DNA of 16,881 nt from assembly GCA_027596945.1 (NCBI GenBank), contig JADGJH010000532.1:421-17301 (forward strand). The letters run 5' to 3'. Below, piece by piece: positions 1 to 9,283 of the stretch (within the stretch, counting starts at the first letter, position 1; each line of letters begins with the position of its first letter). Made by a program: the position numbers and the translations under genes. The notes under the pieces were generated by a model. It was not told where the DNA came from. It did no database searches and worked only from the letters and a program-made list of their open reading frames with translations. The DNA comes from Physocladia obscura (lineage: Eukaryota; Chytridiomycota; Chytridiomycetes; Chytridiales; Chytriomycetaceae).

Positions 1-510
1 ATGATTCTATAGATAGTGTCTTTGACAAAGTGGCTGCCACTTGACAGTCAAAAAATAGAATAATAAATTCTCATTACTATTTAAAGAAGCTGAAGTACCA
101 ATGATTGATATTAAATACAGATTGAGACAGATCTGGTTTGTGCATCTTACTTTACAACTTGGGGTGACTAGCAAATAAATTGAGGCTCTAATCAAGCAAA
201 AATTCTTGAATAGATAGTAAAAACAAATGAAAGAAGCATAGTATCACTTTCAAGAGATAGTCCTTAGCTTTTTAAAAATTGAGACAGGCTGAAGCCAAAA
301 AACTGACAAGTTTGAAGCCCTGAAAAGTGGCATATCATCAACAGGAGACTGTGTAACAATGCTAAACTGAAGCCCAACCTCACTAAGGGTGGAGCGCCCC
401 CAAAAAACCACATGCAAACTGAAGATCTAACTCACAAAATGTGCTAATGATGGTAGGTCTGAGTATAATAGTTGTCTAATTTGTAAATTTACCTTTCCTG
501 AGTATCATGG

Positions 511-570
511 AGTGTTGAATCCTGCAGAGGCAGATTCACTTGAACTGGTTAAATTGGCTCAATAAAGTAT
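511..570 (+). repeat. Decayed repeat, copy A
   Basis: The first 16 nt of the core, TGTTGAATCCTGCAGA, are identical to copy C on the opposite strand at 1381-1440, and similarity continues for about 54 nt at roughly 80 percent. Copy B at 7573-7623 (-) is also related. In one frame copy A reads LNPAEADSLELVKLAQ followed by TAA. Several differences from copy C fall at third codon positions (GAG/GAA, CTG/CTT, GTT/GTA), which suggests a protein-coding ancestor such as a mobile-element ORF. The family is not recognised. Confidence 0.6.
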
Positions 571-1380
571 ACAAATGTGAAAGACAAAGTTAGAACCTTT
601 AATCCCTATTCTTGAATTTCACCAGGAACAAATTAAATTTACATTCTTTCACAGTTATCTAATAAATAATATTTCTATTCCCAATTCTATATTAAATGTC
701 ATTTAACATTTATTCAGCTTGTATAACATGTTTTATTTCTCAAATCTAGCATGGAGGAACATTAATAATTCTAATTTTTCTTCTACTAAAAAGCAATTTT
801 CTATTTGCAGAAGTGTTCAAGGTTTTTAAAAAGTTTCAGACATGTTTAAATGTAAAAAATTATGTGCTATTGTGCTGCTAGATGAAGACGTTGACTACTG
901 AGTCCAAATGAGTAAGCTGAAATCTAGAAATTCATAAAATCATAATCAAGTTTGGTGCTGGGTTTATGCTTTTATGTTTTCAAATTAATCCAAATTAGTG
1001 TAATCAAAATTTTACCTTCATCATTTTCTTAATTATTTTCTAAAATTCATGGATTTGTATACCATAGATATTTCTGTTAGATTTATTATTAAGCATATGT
1101 TATACAAGCTGATTGCATATTAAGAAATAGATTAGTGTAGAATTGAAAATAGATATATTATTTATTAAATACTACGATAATTATTTTTTTCACAATGACT
1201 TTCAAGGACGAGCATAAAATGTTCTTTGCCTTTCATATTTGAAAATTTTTTTTTGCTGAGAAATTGGAAGTTGAGGCACAAGGATTGGGGCATAACAGTT
1301 TTGAGACATAAAATTAATTGGGCCTATTTGAAGAAGCTCTATTCTTGGAAATAAATAAAAAGATTAGAACCAAAATTATC

Positions 1381-1440
1381 ATTTATTGTGCCCAAATATA
1401 CAAGTTCAGCTGAATCAACTTCTGCAGGATTCAACAAAGT
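1381..1440 (-). repeat. Decayed repeat, copy C (inverted relative to copy A)
   Basis: Read on the minus strand, this segment contains the same TGTTGAATCCTGCAGA core as copy A and then diverges gradually. Its frame reads LNPAEVDSAELVYLGTIN, matching 11 of the first 14 residues of copy A. The frame stays open upstream to a stop near 1540 and downstream for about 20 codons. The surroundings are AT-rich and CpG-poor. It is a fragment of a repeated, once-coding element rather than a gene. Confidence 0.6.
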
Positions 1441-2267
1441 CCACATTTGAAAATTTGGACGCTTTTCATTTGCTTCATTAACATAAGATGATTTCAGTTT
1501 TGAATTGTGAATTTGAATACAGATGTTTGACTGACATCAAAATTAGGAGATAGTTGATGAACAATTTTAAGTGCATCTCATGAGTAAAAAAATTAAAAAA
1601 TTTAACACCACACAAATGTGTTCTTTGATTGTTTCATTCAATTTTGTTAGCATTTTTGCACTAACAATTTTTGCAAGCATTGTTGGTTTTAGTTAGAGTT
1701 CATTCTTTTTAAATTAATTGAAAAGAATAAGGGCGTTTGAATTGCTGTAATACTTTGTATTTTGTTGGAGCTTTATTTCATTTTCCTTCCATCTATCTCA
1801 GCCACTACTGTATGTACTTCTGTTAAAACTTTTCAAGATTAACACTACATATACCTTTTTATTGGCCTTTGACTTGTTGGCACAAAAAATTTCATACTAA
1901 TTGTGAACTTGTTGAAATTTTTTTGGAGTTGTTAATTAGGTTAGTAATCTAATTTATAACAAAATTCTTGAATCTGGCTGCTGAAATGGTAAGAGTTGAT
2001 CCAAACTGTATTGAAGAATGAATTCACTCTTCATTGAAAGATGCTCAAACCACTCCGTAAAAAAAAAAAAGAAAACAGTGGCCTTTCCGTCATTAAGCTT
2101 GGTTTCAATAATAAGTTGGAGAAAAGTGGCAAAATTTTTTACAATTGTTTTTATTTTCTGGAATGGAGGATTTTGAAAGATATAAATCAATAATAAAAAC
2201 AGAAAACTTTGCTAAAAATTCTTACCACATATGACCATAAATGTAGATTGCAACATGAAGCACACAA

Positions 2268-2423
2268 ACTTTGTACACTCATTGGCAGAGTGTAGATGTC
2301 AACACCTTGGATAAATTGAAAGCCCACAGTGAGGTTCCATTTGTTCATGATGCTTGCTTCCACGGTGTCAGAATTCTTCAGCTTTTGACTTCAAAGAATT
2401 TAAATAAATTACCAATTGCACAG
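2268..2423 (+). pseudogene. Possible coding relic of unknown origin
   Basis: One plus-strand frame is open from about 2268 to a TAA at 2424 and gives a peptide of ordinary composition, including VDVNTLDKLKAHSEVPFVHD and HGVRILQLLTSKNL. After the stop the same frame is open for about 40 more codons. The segment abuts the 3' end of the convergent gene ending at 2543 and lies in CpG-poor DNA. I do not recognise the sequence. It may be part of the decayed element seen elsewhere in this region, or chance. Confidence 0.25.
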
Positions 2424-2542
2424 TAATCTCCTTTATGCACTATTAGCAACCACAACTTTCACACTGTTGCATCTGTAATAGTGGTCTGGAAGCATAACTT
2501 CAATGATAAAACATGCAGATCTTATTATTTTTGTTTGTACAG

Positions 2543-4311
2543 TTAATTATGAATGAGGAAATTCAAAAAATGAGTTAGCCCACTTCTCCTTTTTGGTTGC
2601 TTTTTTCCACTTCCGTCTTCAAGCTGCAATAGAGCCTGCGAAGTTTTAATTTCGGATATTTCAGCTTCACGCTTCTCAACATCCATACGCTTCAAATCCA
2701 ACACCTCATGTTCTCGCTTCAAAGTTCGTTGAAGTGTTGTTGCCGACGGCTGGTCAATTTTTCCCACTGGCTCAACTTTCAAACCCACATTTGTCACCAT
2801 GTCATCTCCAGAGAGCGTTAATACACGAGTAACTTTTGACACAACAAATTCACCACGCTCTTCACTTTCATCTTCATCAGTGCTATCACTGTCATATCCA
2901 CCAATAATATCGGCGGAGAGACTTTCCGTTTCGATTTTATGGGATGCTAATCCGACGGAAGTTACGGCATTGCCCTCCACGATAAACGACGGAACAGTAC
3001 TTAGCGGAGTTGAGACTTCCAATTCTTCATAATTTTTCGAAGCTGTTGGCGTAGTTGTTATTCTTCCATTCCCCGATGATTCAGGCGACACATCATCCGC
3101 AGAAACCCAATGTTCAACAAAATATTCCTCGACAACAACATGTTCCGGCTTTGAATCAGCTGATATATTCTCTTGAAAAATCGATGACTCTGTTGGATGT
3201 GTTTCACTCGCCATTTGGTCAAGAAGATCTTGAAGATCATTTATTGACTTCCGTAGACCTCTGTAAGCTTTGTTTGTTTTTTGTGCTCGCAATCTTGGAC
3301 TAGGAACAAGTTCTTGTTCTGGAACTAGGTCAGAAATCTCTTCGATAATGTCGGAATACGTGCCAAGTAAATTGACGTGTCCTGACCCAAGACTAAGTTG
3401 ATGAGCCATTTCAACACCCCCCGTTGATTTCAGCATTGCAACATGATGACAATTTGGATCGAGAACAGGCAGCATTGACAGCCGGTGGATCGTGTGATAA
3501 GAATCACTGTCAACAGAGTCTGGATCTTCAAATCGCTTGGCTAATTCAACTTCGTCGTCTGTTAAAGAATCTGGATATTTTTCTTCAGATTTGCCCGTGT
3601 TATCGCTTGCCTCATCAGTTGAACTTGCAGTAACTTCATCAGTTGAATCAGCTAAATTATCTGTAGACCCTGTTATAGCAGTTGTCGAACTGAATTTTCT
3701 TTGAAGTGATGGCTCGGTGTACGAGAATCGATCGAGATCAGGCTCAGTATATTTTCTGAGAGTGCCGTTGCCAGCAGTGAATAGGGAACTAATCTGCAAC
3801 ATTAGTAAAACCTAAGAGATATTTTTGCATCGTTAAACCTGTAAGTATATTTATGATGAAGTTTCCTTTGATAAGACTTCGATAAAGGTGCCGCCACCAA
3901 AACTGACGGTGGCCAAACTTCAGTCGGACTTCCGCCATCGAGATCCGCTGCATCAAAGTAAAACGTTTTCCCGCCCTCTGCAACTGGTTTGTAATATTTC
4001 GGGAGGAGAGAGACTTGTGCATCCGGAGAAGCAATAGTATTAACAGTTGCGATTGGTGCGGGAAGAACCGGCGCTTTCTTCTTGGAGTATCCGACGACAA
4101 CAACAGCAGCGGGCACGCCCGAATTCTCTTTCTTCTTTTGCTTAGTGAACAGTTCTTTAAAAGCGCTCTTAATTCCATGCGGATGCGATGCATTCGGACG
4201 AGGCGTGAGCGGCGATACCGACTGCATTGGATGCGATGCTTCTACTGCAGAATGCCGCCGGGGTGAGCCAGTTGTCGTTGCCGTCGTCAAAGAAAGTACT
4301 TCACGAGTCAT
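2543..4311 (-). CDS. Hypothetical acidic Ser/Thr-rich protein with C-terminal coiled coil (two exons)
   Basis: Exons are 4311-3839 and 3788-2543, joined across a 50-nt intron, giving 572 residues. I do not recognise the protein. The N-terminal 60 residues are basic and rich in Ser, Pro and His, with a KQKKKE cluster. Just after the splice junction a short motif repeats as YTEPDLDRF and YTEPSLQRK. The middle is strongly acidic (for example DSDSTDEDESEE). Residues about 508-548 are charged and heptad-like, predicting a coiled coil, and are followed by a basic patch KKQPKRR (553-559) that could be a nuclear localisation signal. There is no signal peptide or membrane segment. The composition suggests a largely disordered regulatory or scaffold protein; this is inference. 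The start is the first ATG of the open frame. The splice choice is the one that joins both long frames. Confidence 0.7.
3789..3838 (-). other. 50-nt GT-AG intron
   Basis: The donor is ACAG/GTTTAAC and the acceptor GCAGATTAG/TTCC, with a TTACTAAT branch-site-like sequence 11 nt before the acceptor. The more obvious acceptor GTTGCAG, 5 nt earlier, would put exon 2 out of frame. Splicing at ATTAG gives KYTYS-SLFTAG across the junction and joins two frames that otherwise stop within 20 codons. Confidence 0.65.
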
Positions 4312-5329
4312 GCTGTTAAAAGCTGCTTTTTAATGGTTTTTCGATTGTTGGTTTTTTTGTACGCTGGATTCAAAATTTGTCATCACTATATAAACAACAC
4401 TCAATCTATTGAAGTGTTATAACACTAAAAAATTTACACGTAAAAGATCCACCGAAATATTAAGTAACCTGGAGACTAATTAGCCTTGAGGGGTACGTAC
4501 TCCCGACTTTATTGCAGTTAAAATTAAATTCTCCACTGTAAAAACTTTCTTCAAACCCATGGTCCCCTATGTCTATTCAATGGAAGATAAAATAATTATT
4601 CCACTTCTATATAATTATACTCAGCAGTATTAATTAATTATTTTTTCCAAAAGAATAAGCAAAGTTTTGTTTTTTCAAGAACTAGTTCTGCACATTTGTC
4701 GAGTGTTATGCAGATTTTGATATGCACATACTTTTGAATTGCTTAAAATAATCGCAGCTTTAATTTTAAGCCTTTTAATAGCTAGTTCAAGGATTAAATA
4801 TTAAATTGTTGAACGATGTTTAGCTGTAGATACTTGCGAGTTTTTGGCGCCATTTTGGGAATTCAGTAGTGCTCTTGGTTCCCAGGGTAATACTTGTTTA
4901 GTTAATTTTTGAAGTCATTTCTTGAAGGGCCATCAATGTTGTTGTGGTTTTAAAGTAGCTGTAGAGAGTGCAGGTGTTTTTCTTTTTAAGGTGAAAGTCG
5001 CATTTTTACAATATAAAAAGTTGTTGTTAAGGTTGCTGTTTGTGTTTTTGCTCTGAGATTCGAGTTCAACGTGTCAGAAGGTGTTACTTAGCTTACCTTG
5101 GCTTTTAATAATATCCAGGCAAGTACGCATTTTTGATCAATTTAAAAAACTCTTAATCTAATAGAAGCAGATGAGATTGCTACGTTCTGGTTCTCTGGAG
5201 GGACGATGTTGGCGACAAATTTTCGTATCTGAAAGTCGAAACTCCTTCTGATGAGAAACTCGCCTGCATAACAGTACAGGATGGCGTATAAAAGATGAAA
5301 AGCAGTGAATAAATAACCCCTACCTCCCG
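4312..5329. other. Intergenic region, no gene seen
   Basis: This holds the upstream region of the minus-strand gene starting at 4311 and the DNA beyond the receptor relic. It is AT-rich in 4560-4800 with no long open frame. I found no RNA gene or clear repeat. Part of 5180-5329 may be the decayed continuation of the receptor relic (see that entry), but similarity is too weak to mark. Confidence 0.5.
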
Positions 5330-5576
5330 GCTCAAATTAACACTACATAGAAGTATAACCAGTATAATTCGATTCGCAAACAGCGCCATCCAGGTGATTG
5401 TATGATTGTCGATTGCAACACATGCGTGGTCACAAGAACAAACGGTCGTCAAATTCCAAACCGCACCCTTTAATCAATTGATTTCAGTTGTTCACCATTA
5501 CGGCAAGAATAAGTGTTTTCAACACAATTCCGACTATATTAACGACTAGTTGCAATATTTTACTTGCATTCTTCAT
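5330..5576 (-). pseudogene. Relic of a seven-transmembrane receptor gene (tandem paralogue)
   Basis: The minus strand from the ATG at 5576 reads LQLVVNIVGIVLKTLIL within its first 25 residues, matching LQLIINGFGIFLNTLVL of the intact receptor at 5640-6604 and starting at the same distance from the ATG. It stops at 5486-5484 after 30 residues. A second match, ITWMALFANRIILVILLCS, is at 5398-5330 and corresponds to ITWVALFANWIILGMFLCN (helix 3) of the intact gene. The two blocks are in different frames. The spacing is 50 nt shorter than in the intact gene, so helix 2 is deleted or scrambled. The ERY motif after helix 3 is lost. A hydrophobic stretch near 5310-5260 may be helix 4. A tandem duplicate that has died is the best explanation. 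Confidence 0.8.
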
Positions 5577-5638
5577 TTTCCACTCCAATTTCCCAATGAG
5601 AAAAAAAAAAAAAACAACGTCCATTTTTTTGCAATAGA

Positions 5639-5644
5639 TTTATT
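5639..5644 (-). terminator. Polyadenylation signal overlapping the receptor stop codon
   Basis: On the minus strand the end of the receptor gene reads AAAATAAATC, so its TAA stop (5642-5640) lies inside an AATAAA hexamer. A run of 14 T on the same strand follows at 5614-5601, before the relic's ATG at 5576. Confidence 0.45.
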
Positions 5645-6604
5645 TTATCCAAAACAATACCTTTTCTCTAATATCAGCTTTAAAGTACAAAACCAGTACC
5701 GGCGTTGAAACCACATCAAAGACCAAAAAATCAGAAACCGCGTAGAAAGCCTTACCCTCTGGGTCTGAAGGAATATATCCACCATGAGCTACAGCAATAA
5801 CGCTATATAGCCAAGTCGGAGTGTAATAGATGATCAGGGTTGTTGATAACGCCAAACATTGCCAAAAAACGCGTCGTTCGATTTGGACACGGGTGGCGTG
5901 GAGCAACGCGGAGTCAAAGGAGCCACTGCTTTCTGCCTCATGAATATCTTTGTCTGATAGGAAGAATGAGACGAGTCGCGGGTTCATTGCGAGTTGATGT
6001 GATGTGAAGCGGAACGTGGTTAGGTAGAAGTATGAGGTTAAAATTGAAGAGCCGATGAAAGCAACTGTACTATTGGCGAGCCACACTGACAGGCCAATTT
6101 TTGTAGACGGCCGGGCTTGGTCAACGCTGGGCTGTATTTTTCATTTTCAGGTCACGTGCGGGATATCAAAACGGCGATTTTGGATTTGACACTGACCCAC
6201 ACAATAAACTCAACCAATACGACACTGCAGAGGATAGAGAAAAAGAAATAGAGTATGGTAAAGAATCGACTCTTGCCGCTGGGCTGCAGGATAAAATACC
6301 GCTCGGCTGCCAAGTTGACGTTACACAGAAACATGCCAAGTATAATCCAGTTTGCAAATAGTGCAACCCATGTAATCCCACTCTGACTCCACATTCCGTT
6401 GATGATTTCAAATAGCGTCTGTGCTACGCGATGGCAACTCCACAGCAAGCAAGAAAACAGCAGCCAAGCCACCCGCCGGTTGAGTTCTGAGCCAGAGCCT
6501 GAAAGAAGTTTCCGCCAGTCTTTAGCAAGTGCAAGCAGTACTAGCGTGTTAAGGAATATTCCGAATCCGTTGATTATCAGCTGCAGCGTGTCGTTGATGT
6601 CCAT
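5640..6604 (-). CDS. Rhodopsin-like seven-transmembrane receptor (two exons)
   Basis: The proposed exons 6604-6173 and 6131-5640 give 307 residues. Hydrophobic helices lie at about 7-28, 45-67, 76-99, 113-138, 160-184, 232-258 and 272-294, with a short N-terminus and C-terminal tail. Helix 3 ends in AERYF (100-104), matching the E/DRY motif of class A G-protein-coupled receptors. Helix 6 has YYTPTW, with the conserved helix-6 proline. Helix 7 ends STPVLVLYF, close to the (N/D)PxxY element. The third cytoplasmic loop (about 185-230) is long and charged. This points to a plasma-membrane receptor signalling through heterotrimeric G proteins; the ligand is unknown. Helices 1-4 are in exon 1 and 5-7 in exon 2. 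The exon junction is the least certain part. A decayed paralogue lies 63 nt downstream. Confidence 0.72.
6132..6172 (-). other. Probable 41-nt intron in the receptor gene
   Basis: The donor AAATCGCC/GTTTTGAT and acceptor AAATACAG/CCCAGC join two open frames in phase 0 and remove in-frame TGA codons. The junction falls in the extracellular loop between helices 4 and 5. At 41 nt it is shorter than the other introns here. Alternative acceptors (GACCAAG/CC or CTGTCAG/TG) with a donor in GTCA/GTGTCA would shorten the loop, so the exact boundary needs a transcript. Confidence 0.45.
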
Positions 6605-7167
6605 CTTGCAAACGTAGAATTAAACGCAGCGAACAAATTAGTAACTTTTTTCATGGTATCAGTCGGAAATTAAAAGTTCAATGGAGGCACCGAAAACAAA
6701 CAAATATTTCTCAAAATAGAAAAAAGGAAGGAAACTGTGCCTTTCTTTATTGGGATCAAATATCAGTATCAATCAAAATTTTTGAACATGTTGGAGGAAT
6801 TGTGAATATTGTCATTTGAGTATCCTTTTGATCTCCCAAAGGCTAAAACTGCTCCTTCATATTTTCAGTGGAAATCATCATCCCTTCCTCCACAAAAATT
6901 GAACATTTCCTGCTTCTCATGCAGAAATAAGTCTCTCACTTTATTAATATTGAAACCAGTTGCATATAAATGCTATCATCAGACCCTTCATGTGCAGGAG
7001 TATGCGTCACATGTATACCATTTGGTTTGATAGGCCCAAATGCAGCTTTGTGGAATGGAAAGTGCTTAAGCCAAACAAAAAAACAGAACCTAGTATTTTT
7101 GTGAACACAAGTCCATAATTGTGGAAAACTTTAAAGTTAGTATCTGCTGATTTTTCAGTCAAAGGAT

Positions 7168-7560
7168 TTATATTTTTTCAGCAATTAAATTAAGGTAGTC
7201 AGCCTTTGCAGTATCTTCAAGGTCATTAAATACATTAGGATCAACTTTCATAAAATCATGCATGTCTGGTCAAATTATGGGTGGCTAATTAGTTTTATTC
7301 AAAGAACAGTTAAAATGCCCCTTCTACTACTCTTCTACAACTTACCAAAAGCTTACACTAGCTCCTATTCTTTTTTAGTACTACTTTACTTCAGATTAAG
7401 AGTCTTGAGATACTATTGAGCCTGATGGATATGGTAGCAGGCATTGAGTAAGGCCTTCAGATTATTTGGACAAATTTTGGCTTGTGAATCAAGAAAAATG
7501 GGAGGCTGGATTTATTGAGAGTCTTCAAGGCCCAGACATTATGCCTTGTCTTGTAGTAAA
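7168..7560 (-). pseudogene. Decayed coding fragment inside the CpG desert
   Basis: One minus-strand frame from about 7560 down to 7168 gives protein-like stretches between stops, such as RLSINPASHF, EGLTQCLLPYPSGSIVSQDS, KRIGASVSFW and MKVDPNVFNDLEDTAKADYL. Most stops can be explained by single C-to-T changes in CAA, CAG or CGA codons. I do not recognise the family; a transposon ORF is likely from context. Adjacent frames also yield some plausible peptides, so the reading is tentative. Confidence 0.35.
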
Positions 7561-7572
7561 TTTTGTGTTTTT

Positions 7573-7623
7573 TACTTTATTGTGCCAATTTCACAAGTTC
7601 AAGCAAATCTACTTCCATTCAAA
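7573..7623 (-). repeat. Decayed repeat, copy B
   Basis: On the minus strand this segment matches copy A at about 33 of 38 positions through CTTGAAC, AAATTGG and CAATAAAGTA. In the same frame as copies A and C it reads MEVDLLELVKLAQ followed by TAA, against EADSLELVKLAQ in copy A and EVDSAELVYL in copy C. It lies inside the CpG desert, which links the two gene-less regions of the window. Confidence 0.55.
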
Positions 7624-8928
7624 CTGTTGTCAAAGATAAAAGATTAGTCTTTTCTACATTTTTATACAATTATTTATGAAAAATGCATATGTTCAAACCC
7701 ATTGTGCACTGCCAGGAATCTTTCACTCTCTTCCCTAGTCTACCATGCTCTTGTGCAGGATGATCCAAGAGCATGTATGTTTCCATGCATTTGAAAATTA
7801 TAGAAAGTGGAGTAGGTCTCTTACTATTAACTAGTAACATATTAGATTTTTCTCAATGGCTCTTTGTTGATTCTGTTGGCACTTTTGCAGTAGTGTGTCA
7901 CAATAAGAACTGATCTGTCAAACAGCATTAGTTTAATCATTTTATAAAATTGTCGGCTTTATGAAGTGCCCATTAATAAAGCTATTTTTATAATTTAACT
8001 TTATTGAAATAAACTAAAATAAACAGATTTGTAATGATTTGCATTGTTAGTGCTTGTCTTGATGTTGCCCCATATGAATGGGATCAAGAATGACAATCTT
8101 GTCCATTTTGCAATTTTGCAAAATTAGAGGGCTAACAAACAGTTTATCATTTTATTTGAGAAGAAACAAATAAACCTTAAATTAATGATGAAAGATATAT
8201 TTCACATTACTTGTTTTGTAATATACATCTCTCACCACATAGTTGCATATACTTCAACTGATAATGTATATGATGCCATGACAGGAAAACTGATAGCTGA
8301 CCACCTCAAGATAGAGTTTCTTGTTCTCAAATGACATGGGTTTTGAGTAAAAATATTTGATAGGCATTAGAGTTAGTTTGGCAAAAGTTTTTGTCCATTA
8401 CAAACCAACTCAAGAGTTAATGCACTTGACACACCATCAAGCATGAATTTGGTATGATAAACCACAATTTCTTTTCTTTATTTGTCAGCTTTTTAACAAG
8501 GGTATTTAGTATAGATTTGGCATTACCAAAAAAAAATATTGACTTCACAGTTAACTATTTTGGGCAAAATCAAGCTGCTTTGAACCAACTGTTGGCCCTG
8601 GGTTCAAAAGCACCAATCTTGGAACTGATGTAAGTACAACAGCTCTATTCCATGAAATTATACAATTGTGAATGAAGCATTCCTATCAGTGCCCAATCAC
8701 TCAATCACCTATTACAATACAGTTGGTATGGAACATTTACTTCACCAACAAATTCATCTTCAGTTACTCTGCTGGAAGATCAAAGGACTATCAAGGCTCA
8801 AGCATTAAGTAATTTTGGATCTGTCATTCTCAGGTGCAAATATTTTATTTTCTCCTTCTGGTGTTCATTCCTTTTATTTTACCTTCTAGAATGATGCAAA
8901 CTATGATATTATTCATTGCCAGAATTTA

Positions 8929-9283
8929 CGTTGTATACAATTAGAAAAACTGCGTATTGAAAATAAATACACGCTTCTTTTTTATATCTTCATAATTTAA
9001 AATTTTCTATAAATTTTTTCGAATTTAATCTCATATAGGATGCAATTGCAATTCAAAAGTTTAGAGTAGAGAATAAATTCACTGAATTTGAGCTTAGATG
9101 GTCGGTCGACAGCTTGAATAGAGTTGATTTAAATAAAATTATTATTAGTGTCATTATCAGGGTTAGACTTTTCTGATTAGCAAAAAAGACTCCAATTTTT
9201 GCAATTGCCTGGACATAACGGCGGGGGAAATTGTCACCAAGTTTTTCATTCTTCAAATGATAATATTTTATTGGCAACACAAA
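8929..9283. other. Intergenic region downstream of the Ubx4-like gene
   Basis: AT-rich sequence in which CpG reappears sharply. It holds the AATAAA signal of the gene ending at 9284. I see no gene; the minus-strand open frame at 9053-9280 continues from the 3' untranslated region and has no domain. Confidence 0.5.
9267..9272 (-). terminator. Polyadenylation signal of the Ubx4-like gene
   Basis: AATAAA on the minus strand begins 11 nt after the TGA stop at 9286-9284, implying a very short 3' untranslated region. Confidence 0.5.

Larger units (their letters stand above)
1..2542. other. Gene-less, AT-rich, CpG-poor region with decayed repeats
   Basis: I see no intact gene here. Open frames are short and have no recognisable domain. 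CpG is rare: I count about nine sites in 2.5 kb, while the genes to the right have many per 100 nt. Two diverged copies of one repeat lie at 511-570 (+) and 1381-1440 (-), and a coding-like but broken stretch lies at 2268-2423 (+). A run of 12 A sits at 2059-2070. The simplest reading is an old repeat or transposon graveyard; its type cannot be named from what remains. Confidence 0.6.
6693..8928. other. CpG desert with no intact gene
   Basis: Between the CpG at 6691 and that at 8929 I find only two CpG dinucleotides (about 7005 and 7954) in more than 2.2 kb. The base composition would predict several tens. TpG and CpA are frequent. The flanks regain CpG at once. All six frames are broken by stops, but coding-like fragments occur on the minus strand, for example at 7168-7260. 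Copy B of the decayed repeat lies inside. The pattern fits an old repeat whose methylated CpG sites have decayed to TpG/CpA. Confidence 0.7.

Noticed and set aside
511..1440. Copies A and C as terminal inverted repeats of a 930-nt element
   Set aside because: Similarity fades on both sides without a sharp end or visible target-site duplication. A third copy with the same coding frame argues for fragments of an ORF.
1954..2190. 78-codon minus-strand frame containing a run of phenylalanines
   Set aside because: The Phe run is only the translated 12-nt poly(A) tract and its neighbours; nothing else supports a gene.
3789..4193. 134-codon minus-strand frame overlapping the first exon of the acidic-protein gene
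   Set aside because: It is a shadow frame rich in Arg and Leu, and the alternative frame spliced to exon 2 gives a coherent longer protein.
5040..5100. A GATTCGAGTTC stretch resembling a tRNA T-arm
   Set aside because: No matching acceptor or anticodon stem can be drawn around it.
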